Source: Pseudomonadota bacterium
GTDB taxonomy: Bacteria; Pseudomonadota; Alphaproteobacteria; Acetobacterales; Acetobacteraceae
Assembly (NCBI GenBank): GCA_021815835.1
Contig: JAKAZN010000158.1
Coordinates: forward strand, 1 to 5,650
Length of the DNA: 5,650 nucleotides
Direction of reading: 5' to 3'
Positions 1 to 5,650 of this stretch are shown here, piece after piece (within the stretch, counting starts at the first letter, position 1; the number at the start of each line of letters is the position of its first letter). The notes beneath the pieces were generated by a model that worked only from the letters and a program-made list of their open reading frames with translations, made no database searches and was not told where the DNA came from. A program made the position numbers and the translations under genes.

Positions 1-697
1 AATCGATCCGCACCGCCACGTGCCCGCGCTCGGCGGAATAGCCGAGATAGCGATACGACCGGCCGGCTTCGGCCACGAATTCCTGGAACGCCTTGAACTC
101 GTGGCCGCGCCAGCCGGGATAGTTGAAATACTCGTCGAACACGATCACGGTTCCCGGAACGATCCGATCGCGCAGCAACGCAAAGATCGTGCGGGTGGAT
201 GCATAGATGTCGCAATCGACATGCAGCAGCGCAACCGGCCCGGGGTTCCCGGCCAGGAACGCGGGCAAGGTGGCATCGAACCAACCCACATGCAGCCGCG
301 CATTCGCCGGCACCTTCGGCAGCCGCCCCTTGGTGGAGAACGCGCCCGCGCCCTCCGCCGTCCCCGCCCAACCCGAGGGCAGGCCCTGGAACGAATCGAA
401 CCCGTGCACGGTGCGCGGCGTCAGCCCCGCCAGGTGGCGCAAGGACGCGCCCTTGGCGACGCCGAATTCCGCCACCAGCCCCTCGGCGGGTGCCTCGGCC
501 AGCGCGAAACCCAGCAGATCGTAGCGGTCGCGCCGCACCGCGGCGTCCGTCATGTGGGCGAGCACGTACTCCACCGCCTCCCGCTTCGCGGCCAGCCGCA
601 CATCCAGCCACAGATCGTTGACGAACAGCTTGTGCAGCAGCTTGCGATAGGCATTGACCAGCAGCCCGCCGCGCCAGCCCCGTTGCAGAATCGCCAT
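1..697 (-). CDS. TylF-like class I SAM-dependent methyltransferase (3' end cut by window edge)
   Basis: This is the N-terminal 232 residues of a probable S-adenosylmethionine-dependent methyltransferase; the C-terminus lies beyond the left edge. The reading frame is open from ATG 697-695 to the edge. A glycine-rich SAM-binding stretch (EFGVAKGAS, residues 77-85) is followed by an acidic strand end (HGFDSFQGLP, 98-107, with D101). Next come HVDCDIYAST (159-168) and VIVFDEYFNYPGW (184-196). The paired acidic residues D161/D163 and D188/E189 resemble the macrocin O-methyltransferase (TylF) family, in which such residues bind a divalent metal. That family mostly methylates hydroxyls on sugars or natural products, but the acceptor here cannot be read from the sequence. 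No signal peptide or membrane segment is visible. The N-terminus is basic and may form a helix before the catalytic fold. The ATG is preceded only by a weak G-rich ribosome site. The gene diverges from the TIM-barrel gene at 802, with which it may share a control region. The methyltransferase fold is confident; the subfamily is less so. Confidence 0.82.
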   Translation of the reverse strand, partial: MAILQRGWRGGLLVNAYRKLLHKLFVNDLWLDVRLAAKREAVEYVLAHMTDAAVRRDRYDLLGFALAEAPAEGLVAEFGVAKGASLRHLAGLTPRTVHGFDSFQGLPSGWAGTAEGAGAFSTKGRLPKVPANARLHVGWFDATLPAFLAGNPGPVALLHVDCDIYASTRTIFALLRDRIVPGTVIVFDEYFNYPGWRGHEFKAFQEFVAEAGRSYRYLGYSAERGHVAVRID

Positions 698-801
698 GAA
701 ACCCCATCCCGTGCGCCCGAAGCGCGGCCCTGTTGGCCAGCCGGGGCGAAGGGTGTCAAGACACGGGCACGCCCCCACCAGGCGCCCAAGGACCCGCCCC
801 G
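698..801. promoter_or_regulatory. Divergent intergenic region with a 12-bp palindrome
   Basis: This 104-bp gap separates two divergent genes and must hold at least one promoter for each, unless they are read from further away. The only clear symmetric element is GTGTCAAGACAC at 753-764 (5-bp arms, 2-bp spacer), which could be a small operator. No convincing -35/-10 pair could be picked by eye. The ribosome-binding site of the rightward gene is AAGGA at 788-792, nine bases before its ATG at 802, and supports that start. The functional role of the palindrome is inference only. Confidence 0.3.
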
Positions 802-1620
802 ATGCGCACCGACCGCCTGCCCGCACTCGCCCTCGCCCATCTCACCCTGCTGCAGGTCCCGCCGGCCGAGCTCGTCGCGCTCGCCGGGCGCGCCGGTTTC
901 GCCGCAGTGGGTCTGCGCCTGGCGCCCGCCCATCCCGGCGGCATCGCCTACGCATGTCCCCCGGGCAGCGCCGCGTTCGCCGAGCTGCGCGCGCGGCTGG
1001 ACGGCGAGGGCGTGCGCGTCCACGATATCGAATTCGTCACGATCGGCCCCGATTTCGACCCCGCCGCGCTGAGCCCGGTGCTGGATCAGGCCGCCGCCCT
1101 CGGCGCCGCCCGGCTCAGCGCCTGCGGCGACGATCCCGATCCCGCGCGCCTCGCGGCGCGTTTCGCCGCGCTGTGCGACCTGGCGGCGACCTACGCCATG
1201 GGCGTCGATCTGGAATGGATGGGCTGGCGCCCGGTCGCCACCCTGCAGGACGCGCTGCGGACCGTCCGCGCGGCCGCGCGCCCGAACGGCGCGATCCTGG
1301 TCGATGCGCTGCACCTGATCCGCAACGGCGGCGCGCCCGCCGACCTTCGCGGCCTCGATCCCGGTCTGATCCGTGCCGTGCAGCTTTGCGACGCCGCGGC
1401 CACGCCACCGGCGAGGCGCGAGGGGATCATCGCCGAGGCGCGCGGCGGGCGGCTCCTGCCCGGCGCCGGCGCCCTGCCCCTGCGCGCGCTGCTGGAAGCC
1501 CTGCCGGAGGACGCGGTCCTGTCCTGCGAAATCCCGCTGGCGAACCCGCCGCCGCCGGAACGCCTGGCGCGCGAGGTGTTCGCCGCGACCGCGCGCCTGT
1601 TCGGGCAGGAAGGCGGATAA
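802..1620 (+). CDS. Sugar phosphate isomerase/epimerase-like TIM-barrel protein
   Basis: This 272-residue protein belongs by pattern to the xylose isomerase-like TIM-barrel (AP endonuclease 2) superfamily, which includes sugar isomerases, epimerases and the inosose dehydratase IolE. The barrel strands carry the usual acidic and polar metal-site residues: E138 in VDLEWMGW, D168 and H171 in ILVDALHLIRNGG, Q194 and D197 in VQLCDA, and E243 in LSCEIPL. These match the family's Glu/Asp/His-or-Gln/Glu metal pattern, usually Mn2+ or Zn2+. The length is normal, and there is no signal peptide, so a cytoplasmic location is expected. The start is ATG 802, chosen because AAGGA lies nine bases upstream and the family fold begins within about ten residues; the frame is open back to an ATG at 733, but that extension is low-complexity and has no ribosome site. 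The gene stands alone on its strand, divergent from the methyltransferase and convergent with the panC unit, so context gives no substrate. The superfamily is confident; the reaction is unknown. Confidence 0.85.
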   Translation: MRTDRLPALALAHLTLLQVPPAELVALAGRAGFAAVGLRLAPAHPGGIAYACPPGSAAFAELRARLDGEGVRVHDIEFVTIGPDFDPAALSPVLDQAAALGAARLSACGDDPDPARLAARFAALCDLAATYAMGVDLEWMGWRPVATLQDALRTVRAAARPNGAILVDALHLIRNGGAPADLRGLDPGLIRAVQLCDAAATPPARREGIIAEARGGRLLPGAGALPLRALLEALPEDAVLSCEIPLANPPPPERLAREVFAATARLFGQEGG

Positions 1621-1703
1621 AGCCGCTGGACCATGATCCGCACCGATAGGCGCGAAGCTCAAGGGCACTGCAACCGACCGGGTCCCGGACGCCACATGTC
1701 CCG

Positions 1704-1741
1704 CGCGCTGATCGGCTGTGGAATCGTGCAGCCGGAGCGCG
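1704..1741. terminator. Two-part hairpin in convergent gap, possible bidirectional terminator
   Basis: An outer 6-bp stem, CGCGCT (1704-1709) with AGCGCG (1736-1741), encloses an inner 6-bp stem, CGGCTG (1713-1718) with CAGCCG (1729-1734). The two stems are joined by a small asymmetric internal loop (GAT on one side, G on the other), with a 10-base apical loop. The structure sits between the stop at 1620 and the convergent stop at 1756, and it folds equally on either strand. There is no U-run after it in either direction, so it is not a textbook intrinsic terminator; it could still stop polymerase or protect mRNA 3' ends. The rest of the 135-bp gap (1621-1755) shows nothing else. Confidence 0.45.
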
Positions 1742-1755
1742 ATTGCTCATGCCCG

Positions 1756-2103
1756 TCAGTGGAGAGGCCAGAATACGGAGGCCACGCAGGCGCCCAGTGC
1801 GGTGAAAAAGAGCCACTTCAGCCCGCGAGGCACGACGGCAGCCGTCATATCCCACCCAAGATGGTGCCCGATGCCCAAAACGACGAAACACGCCCCGATG
1901 CACGCGAACGGGCCCACGTTGAGCAACCATCCTTGCCAGGGAGAGACAAAAAAATAGTAGCCGTGATCGTCCATCCGCGCGGTCAGCCCGGCGATCTGGT
2001 CGGGATGGGTCGGGCTGACGTGCGCGAGATAGGTGAAGTACCCGATGCAGGCGAAGAAGCCGACGCCGGAGAACACCACGGCATGAGGCGCAAAACGCTG
2101 CAT
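1756..2103 (-). CDS. Small three-helix membrane protein of unknown function, downstream of panC
   Basis: I do not recognise this 115-residue protein. It has three likely membrane helices at about residues 8-28, 59-78 and 94-112, separated by a polar loop (about 29-56) containing HPDQ and a DDHGYYFF stretch. The motif VG-x-FACIG appears twice, at residues 14-21 in helix 1 and 63-70 in helix 2, and may mark an internal repeat. No catalytic or metal motif of a known family is visible. The start is ATG 2103-2101: AGGAG (plus-strand 2115-2119) lies 11 bases upstream and no other start codon intervenes. The frame stays open further upstream through panC, but only as an overlapping out-of-frame reading. 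The gene begins 14 bp after the panC stop, and that TAG overlaps the ribosome site, so the two are probably co-transcribed. Its base composition is lower in GC than its neighbours, and it uses codons such as TAT, TTT, TCT, GGA and TTG. It is probably a real gene. Confidence 0.72.
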   Translation of the reverse strand: MQRFAPHAVVFSGVGFFACIGYFTYLAHVSPTHPDQIAGLTARMDDHGYYFFVSPWQGWLLNVGPFACIGACFVVLGIGHHLGWDMTAAVVPRGLKWLFFTALGACVASVFWPLH

Positions 2104-2114
2104 TGCGGCGATGT

Positions 2115-2119
2115 CTCCT
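2115..2119 (-). promoter_or_regulatory. Ribosome-binding site of the small membrane protein
   Basis: On the minus strand this reads AGGAG, 11 bases before the ATG at 2103. It overlaps the TAG stop of panC (2120-2118), so ribosomes ending panC translation would sit on this site. That arrangement favours translational coupling and decides the start of the downstream gene. Confidence 0.6.
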
Positions 2120-2954
2120 ATCCTGACGCGATGTTGTCGATCAGTCGCACGGCACCGAGGCGCGCGGCCACGATCAGCCGCGCCCCCGGGCGCACGGCGT
2201 CGATCGCGCGCAGCGACATCCCATCGACCAGGGCGAGGTAATCGACCGCGAAGCCATCCCGCTCCAGCGCTGCCCGCTCTGTCGTCAGCACCGAAGCCGC
2301 GGCAGCCCCGCGGGCCAGCGTCGTCGCCGCCCGGGATAGCGCCCGGTGCAGCGTCGGCGCGCGCGCGCGTTCCGCCGTCGTCAGGTAGCGGTTGCGCGAG
2401 GACAGCGCGAGCCCGTCCGGCTCGCGCACCGTCGGGACGCCGATTACCGCCACCGGCAAATGCAGATCTGCCACCATCCGGCGCACCACCTGCAATTGCT
2501 GCCAGTCCTTCTCGCCGAAATAGGCCGTCTCCGCGCCCACCTGGCCGAACAGCTTGGCGACCACCGTTGCCACGCCGCGAAAATGTCCCGGCCGCGCCGC
2601 GCCCTCCCAGCCCTCGGCCGGGCCAGCGGGGACGATCGCGGTCGCGCCGTCCGCCGGGTACATCGTTTCGACCCCGGGCAGCCAGACCAGCCCGCAGCCC
2701 CAGGCCTGGAGTTTCGCCAGGTCGCCGGCCTCGTCGCGCGGATAGCGGGTCAGATCCTCGGTCGGTCCGAACTGCAACGGATTGACGAAGATCGAGGCGA
2801 TGGTCGCCGCCCCGCCGGCAACGGACGCGGCGACCAGCGCGCCATGACCCGCGTGCAGCGCGCCCATGGTCGGAACCAGGCCAAGCCTGGGGGCGGTGGC
2901 GCGCAACGCCGCGCAGGCGGCACGAAGCTCGGGCAGGGTGCGGACGATCTGCAT
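2118..2954 (-). CDS. panC: Pantoate--beta-alanine ligase (pantothenate synthetase)
   Basis: PanC joins pantoate and beta-alanine with ATP, through a pantoyl-adenylate intermediate, to make pantothenate, the last step of vitamin B5 synthesis and the feed for coenzyme A. It is a cytoplasmic class I nucleotidyltransferase-fold enzyme. The 278-residue length is normal and the signature blocks appear in order: PTMGALHAGH (28-37) with the ATP-binding HxGH histidines H34 and H37, IFVNPLQFGP (55-64), RYPRD (70-74), MYP (98-100), HFRGVATVVAKLF (124-136), FGEKDWQQL (146-154) and REPDGLALSSRN (177-188), whose SSRN is the KMSKS-like loop. All the expected residues I can check are present. The start is ATG 2954-2952, where the family's N-terminus usually begins; the upstream ribosome site (GGCGGG) is weak. 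No panB neighbour is visible, and the next gene downstream is the small membrane protein. It is divergent from the IclR gene. Confidence 0.97.
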   Translation of the reverse strand: MQIVRTLPELRAACAALRATAPRLGLVPTMGALHAGHGALVAASVAGGAATIASIFVNPLQFGPTEDLTRYPRDEAGDLAKLQAWGCGLVWLPGVETMYPADGATAIVPAGPAEGWEGAARPGHFRGVATVVAKLFGQVGAETAYFGEKDWQQLQVVRRMVADLHLPVAVIGVPTVREPDGLALSSRNRYLTTAERARAPTLHRALSRAATTLARGAAAASVLTTERAALERDGFAVDYLALVDGMSLRAIDAVRPGARLIVAARLGAVRLIDNIASG

Positions 2955-3049
2955 CGGCGCATTCTGCCCGCCGCGCGCGGCAGGGCAAGCCGGGGTGCGA
3001 TCGGGGCAGGGCGCCGGACGCGGGCTTGCGGGCGCGCGCGTTCCGTCCT

Positions 3050-3079
3050 ACGAACCCGCGTTACCAAAACAAGGTTCGT
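3050..3079. promoter_or_regulatory. 7-bp inverted repeat upstream of the IclR gene, candidate operator
   Basis: ACGAACC (3050-3056) and GGTTCGT (3073-3079) are perfect inverted copies separated by 16 bp, ending eight bases before the regulator's ATG. A further GTTC at 3040-3043 pairs with GAAC at 3052-3055, giving three GTTC/GAAC half-sites. GTTCG-type half-sites are known in operators of some IclR-family regulators such as PcaR and PcaU. The repeat lies in the most AT-rich part of the panC-iclR divergent gap. I infer an autoregulatory site. No sigma-70 promoter could be assigned with confidence; TATGAT at 3087-3092 resembles a -10 box but overlaps the start codon. Confidence 0.45.
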
Positions 3080-3087
3080 GTTTCAGT

Positions 3088-3882
3088 ATGATAAACGATC
3101 GCGACGCGCCCCGCGACCCCTACCGCCTCGGTTCGCTCCGCAAGGGGCTGGAAGTGATCGACGCCTTCGCGCGCCAGAAATCCTGGAGCCTTGCCGAACT
3201 CGCCGTCGCCCTCGCCCAGCCGAAGCCCACCGTGTTCCGCATTCTCCGCACCATCGAGGAATTCGGCTACCTGCAGAAAGACCCGGAGACCGGGCGCTAT
3301 TCGCTCGCGCTGCGCATCCACGCGCTTGGCGCCGCCGCGCTGCAACACGAACAACTACGCTGGCAGGCGCTGCCGCCGTTGCAGGACCTCGCGCGCGACA
3401 CCGGCGAGACGGTGCATGTCGCCATCCTGTATGACAGCGAAGCGATCTGCGTGCAGGCCGTCGATGGCACCCATCTCGTGCGGATGCACGCCTATGTGGG
3501 CAAGCGCACGCCGGCGCATGCCAGCGCGCTCGGCAAGGCGCTGCTGGCCCATCTCCCGGACGCCGAGATCGAGGCGCTCGCCGCCACCGGACTGCGTCGC
3601 TTCACCCCGGCCACGCTCACGGATCCCGCCGCGCTGCGCGCCGCGCTGCACGCGATCCGCGCCCAGGGCTACGCGCTGGACGCCGAGGAGATGGAGCCCG
3701 GGTTGCGCTGCCTGGCCGCGCCGGTGACCGACCATTCCGGCCGTCCCTTCGCCGCGGTGGGCATTTCCGCCCCCGCGACGCGGATGGACCCCGGCCGCAT
3801 CGCCGACCTGATCCCGCGCGTCAAAGCCACCGCGCACCGTATTTCCCGCCTGCTCGGCAGCCCCAGCCTGCACGCCGCGTAA
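3088..3882 (+). CDS. IclR-family transcriptional regulator
   Basis: This is a 264-residue DNA-binding regulator of the IclR family, whose members usually control catabolic operons next to them in response to a small carboxylate or aromatic ligand. The N-terminal winged helix-turn-helix spans about residues 12-75: LGSLRKGLEVIDAF (14-27), then SLAELAVALAQPKPTVFRI (34-52) as the turn and recognition helix, then the wing around GYLQKDPETGRYSL. The C-terminal effector domain (about 85-258) shows the family blocks VGKRTPAHASALGKALLA (137-154), GYALDAEEMEPGLRCLAAPV (194-213) and AAVGISAP (222-229). The length is typical. ATG 3088 is used because the wHTH begins about 12 residues later and no in-frame alternative suits; only a weak AAGG (3071-3074) lies upstream. 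It is followed after 21 bp by the ThDP enzyme gene, so the two probably form an operon, and an inverted repeat just upstream suggests autoregulation. The ligand is not evident. Confidence 0.94.
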   Translation: MINDRDAPRDPYRLGSLRKGLEVIDAFARQKSWSLAELAVALAQPKPTVFRILRTIEEFGYLQKDPETGRYSLALRIHALGAAALQHEQLRWQALPPLQDLARDTGETVHVAILYDSEAICVQAVDGTHLVRMHAYVGKRTPAHASALGKALLAHLPDAEIEALAATGLRRFTPATLTDPAALRAALHAIRAQGYALDAEEMEPGLRCLAAPVTDHSGRPFAAVGISAPATRMDPGRIADLIPRVKATAHRISRLLGSPSLHAA

Positions 3883-3890
3883 GCCCCACC

Positions 3891-3894
3891 GGAG
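3891..3894 (+). promoter_or_regulatory. Ribosome-binding site of the ThDP enzyme
   Basis: GGAG lies nine bases before ATG 3904, in the short gap after the IclR stop codon (TAA 3880-3882). It supports this start over a second in-frame ATG at codon 9 (3928). Confidence 0.6.
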
Positions 3895-3903
3895 AGCCCA
3901 CCC

Positions 3904-5650
3904 ATGGACAAGACCGAACGTGCCGTGATGAACGGCGCCGACATCATCGTCGATTTCCTGATCCGCCAGAAGGTGCCGTATTTGTTCGGCCTTTGCGGAC
4001 ACGGCAATGTCGGGTTCCTGGATGCGGCGTTCAAGGCGCAGAACCGGATCCGCACCATCTCCGTCCATCACGAGCAGGCCGCCGGGCACATGGCGGATGC
4101 CTGGTTCAAGGTACGCAACGAACCTGTCGCGACCTTCACCTCCTGCGGTCCCGGCTCGGCCAATCTGGTGGTCGCGCTGGCCGCGGCGATGATGGACAGT
4201 TCGGCCTTCTTCGCCATCACCGGCAACGTGCCCACGGGCCAGTTCAACCGCTCGCCGTTCCAGGAAACCGGAAGGCATTATCAGGGCGATTTTCCCTCGG
4301 TGATCCGCCCGTATGTGAAGCGCAGCTACCAGCCGACGCGGGTCGATATGGTGCCCCTCGCGGTGCGCCAGGGGTGGGAATTGATGACCTCGGGCCGGCC
4401 GGGGCCGGTCAATCTCGACGTGCCGCTGAATGTCTTCGTCGAAGAGGCGGAGGTGGAGATCCCCATCGCCTCGGGACGGATCCGCAATGGCGCGCCGGGC
4501 AACCCGGACGCGCTGGCCGCCGCGCTCGATCTGCTGCGCGCCGCGGAACGTCCCGTCATCATCGCCGGCCAGGGTGTGCTGCTGGCCGAGGCCAGCGCCG
4601 AACTGCGCGCCTTCGCCGAGGCGATGTCGATCCCCGTCGTCACCAGCCCGAACGGCAAGGGATCGATCGACGAGCGCCATGGCCTGGCGTTCGGCTCGAT
4701 CGGCCGCAACGGCACCTATGCCGCCAATGACGCGACCAAGAACGCCGACGTGATCCTGGCGCTCGGCTTCACCTTCGACGATCGCGCGACCAGCGCCTGG
4801 ATCGACGGCTACACCTTGTCGGTGCCGCCCTCGCGGCTGATCCAGATCGATATCGATCCGGCCGAGCTCGGTCGCAACTATCCCGCCGAACTGCCGATCC
4901 TGGGCTGCGCGCGGGAAAGCCTGCGGGCGATGAACGCGGCGCTGCGCGCCCGCCCCGCCACGCCGCCGCCGTCGCGCGAAACCTGGCTCACCCGTTTGCG
5001 CCATGGCCGCGACGTCTGGCGCCGCTACCAGGACGGGCTTGCCGCGTCCGACGCGCTGCCGCTGCGTCCCGAGCGGCTGATGAAGGCGCTGTCGCGCGCG
5101 CTGCCGGAGAACGCGATCATCGCCAGTGATGTCGGGGTGCATCACAACTGGATCATCCAGCTCTTCGACGCGCTGCGTCCGCGGCAACTGATCCATTCCT
5201 GGGGCTACGCCGCGATGGGGTTTGCGACCTCGGGCATCCTCGGCGCGAAACTCGCCGCGCCCGACCGGCCCTGTGTCGCGGTGGCCGGGGACGGATCGTT
5301 CCTGATGACGCCGCACGCGCTGGCGACGGCGGTGGAATACGACATCCCGGTGGTCTGGGTGGTGTGGAACAATCGCGGCTATTGCTCGATCCGCGATATC
5401 CAGCACGGAATGTTCGCCGGACGCGAGCTCGCGACCAGCTTCCAGAACGAGACCTCGCGCGAGCTCTACAGCCCGGATTTCGCCGCGCTGGCGAAATCCT
5501 TCGGTGTTGCCTCCCACACCGTCACCCATGCGGGCGAGATCGAGGACGCGATCGCCACCGCGATCGCCGCCAACCGGCCCTATCTGGTGGAAGTGCCGGT
5601 GGAGCGCGATATCCGTCCGATCGGCACCGGCAGCTGGGCGCTGCCGCCGC
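3904..5650 (+). CDS. Thiamine-diphosphate-dependent enzyme, acetolactate synthase superfamily (C-terminus cut by window edge)
   Basis: At least 582 residues are present, probably nearly the whole protein, since relatives run about 550-600. Three domains appear in order. The N-terminal pyrimidine-binding domain (about 10-180) has the catalytic glutamate E57 in HHEQAAGHMADAW, then SCGPGSAN (80-87), PFQETG (118-123) and GRPGPVNLDVP (164-174). The central domain (about 200-345) has RPVIIAGQGV (216-225) and FDDR (291-294), as in FAD-binding acetolactate synthases. The C-terminal domain (about 385-565) has the Mg-ThDP motif GDGSF (462-466) through NN (489-490). E57 argues against glyoxylate carboligase, which lacks this glutamate. 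The tryptophan of the acetohydroxyacid synthase signature appears to be replaced by I499, so a biosynthetic IlvB/IlvI role is unlikely. The enzyme may decarboxylate or carboligate a 2-keto acid, substrate unknown. It is probably co-transcribed with the IclR regulator, which suggests a catabolic role. The family is confident; the reaction is not. Confidence 0.9.
   Translation, partial: MDKTERAVMNGADIIVDFLIRQKVPYLFGLCGHGNVGFLDAAFKAQNRIRTISVHHEQAAGHMADAWFKVRNEPVATFTSCGPGSANLVVALAAAMMDSSAFFAITGNVPTGQFNRSPFQETGRHYQGDFPSVIRPYVKRSYQPTRVDMVPLAVRQGWELMTSGRPGPVNLDVPLNVFVEEAEVEIPIASGRIRNGAPGNPDALAAALDLLRAAERPVIIAGQGVLLAEASAELRAFAEAMSIPVVTSPNGKGSIDERHGLAFGSIGRNGTYAANDATKNADVILALGFTFDDRATSAWIDGYTLSVPPSRLIQIDIDPAELGRNYPAELPILGCARESLRAMNAALRARPATPPPSRETWLTRLRHGRDVWRRYQDGLAASDALPLRPERLMKALSRALPENAIIASDVGVHHNWIIQLFDALRPRQLIHSWGYAAMGFATSGILGAKLAAPDRPCVAVAGDGSFLMTPHALATAVEYDIPVVWVVWNNRGYCSIRDIQHGMFAGRELATSFQNETSRELYSPDFAALAKSFGVASHTVTHAGEIEDAIATAIAANRPYLVEVPVERDIRPIGTGSWALPP

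Noticed and set aside
20..1072. A 350-codon plus-strand frame across the methyltransferase and into the isomerase
   Set aside because: Its translation is low-complexity and Arg/Pro-rich, while the opposite strand (1-697) and another plus frame (802-1620) carry conserved family motifs.
550..1695. A 381-codon minus-strand frame opposite the isomerase
   Set aside because: It is antisense to the TIM-barrel gene, has Gly/Arg/Ala-rich sequence with no domain, and no supported start.
1633..2241. A 202-codon plus-strand frame across the convergent gap and the small membrane gene
   Set aside because: There is no ribosome site or domain, and it overlaps the better supported minus-strand membrane protein and the panC end.
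2970..2981. Perfect 12-bp palindrome GCCGCGCGCGGC in the panC leader
   Set aside because: It consists wholly of G and C alternations that arise often by chance in this composition, so I do not call it an operator.
1756..2988. A 410-codon minus-strand frame reading through panC out of frame and into the small membrane protein
   Set aside because: Only the last 115 codons look like protein with membrane helices and a ribosome site. The upstream part is the shifted reading of panC, whose own frame carries all PanC motifs.
3087..3092. TATGAT as a -10 promoter element
   Set aside because: It overlaps the IclR start codon, has no matching -35 at proper spacing, and a transcript from it would lack the start of the DNA-binding domain.
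3355..5529. A 724-codon open frame on the minus strand opposite the IclR and ThDP enzyme genes
   Set aside because: It lies antisense to two proteins with clear family motifs, its translation is rich in Arg, Gly, His and Gln with no recognisable domain, and long antisense frames are expected from GC-biased third positions.
3904..5650. Glyoxylate carboligase or sulfoacetaldehyde acetyltransferase as a specific name for the ThDP enzyme
   Set aside because: Glyoxylate carboligase lacks the catalytic glutamate that is present here (E57), and the N-terminal motifs do not resemble those I know from Xsc, so only the superfamily is called.

Overview
The window is GC-rich chromosomal DNA with ordinary bacterial gene packing. 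Composition, codon choice and the nature of the proteins suggest an alphaproteobacterium, perhaps Acetobacteraceae or another Rhodospirillales member. That placement is an inference from style; there is no rRNA or other phylogenetic marker here. I see no insertion sequence, CRISPR array, tRNA, rRNA, phage gene or recognisable defence gene.

Layout, left to right: (1) the 5' 232 codons of a minus-strand TylF-like class I SAM-dependent methyltransferase, cut by the left edge; (2) a 104-bp divergent gap; (3) a complete plus-strand sugar phosphate isomerase/epimerase-like TIM-barrel protein; (4) a 135-bp convergent gap holding a strong two-part hairpin, a possible bidirectional terminator; (5) a minus-strand pair, panC (pantoate--beta-alanine ligase) followed after 14 bp by a 115-residue membrane protein of unknown function; (6) a 133-bp divergent gap with a 7-bp inverted repeat; (7) a plus-strand pair, an IclR-family regulator followed after 21 bp by a thiamine-diphosphate enzyme of the acetolactate synthase superfamily, cut near its C-terminus by the right edge.

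The genes form small independent units. panC makes pantothenate, the precursor of coenzyme A, and its downstream partner is unassigned. The regulator and the ThDP enzyme look like a catabolic module in which the regulator probably controls its own operon and perhaps the divergent panC unit. The ThDP enzyme keeps the cofactor-binding residues but lacks the tryptophan that marks true acetohydroxyacid synthases, so its substrate is open. The TIM-barrel protein keeps a plausible metal site, but its sugar or polyol substrate cannot be named.

The window is mostly ordinary. The best leads are the substrate of the ThDP enzyme, the small membrane protein behind panC with its internally repeated motif and AT-rich codons, and the candidate operator upstream of the IclR gene. 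I found no convincing new multi-gene system.
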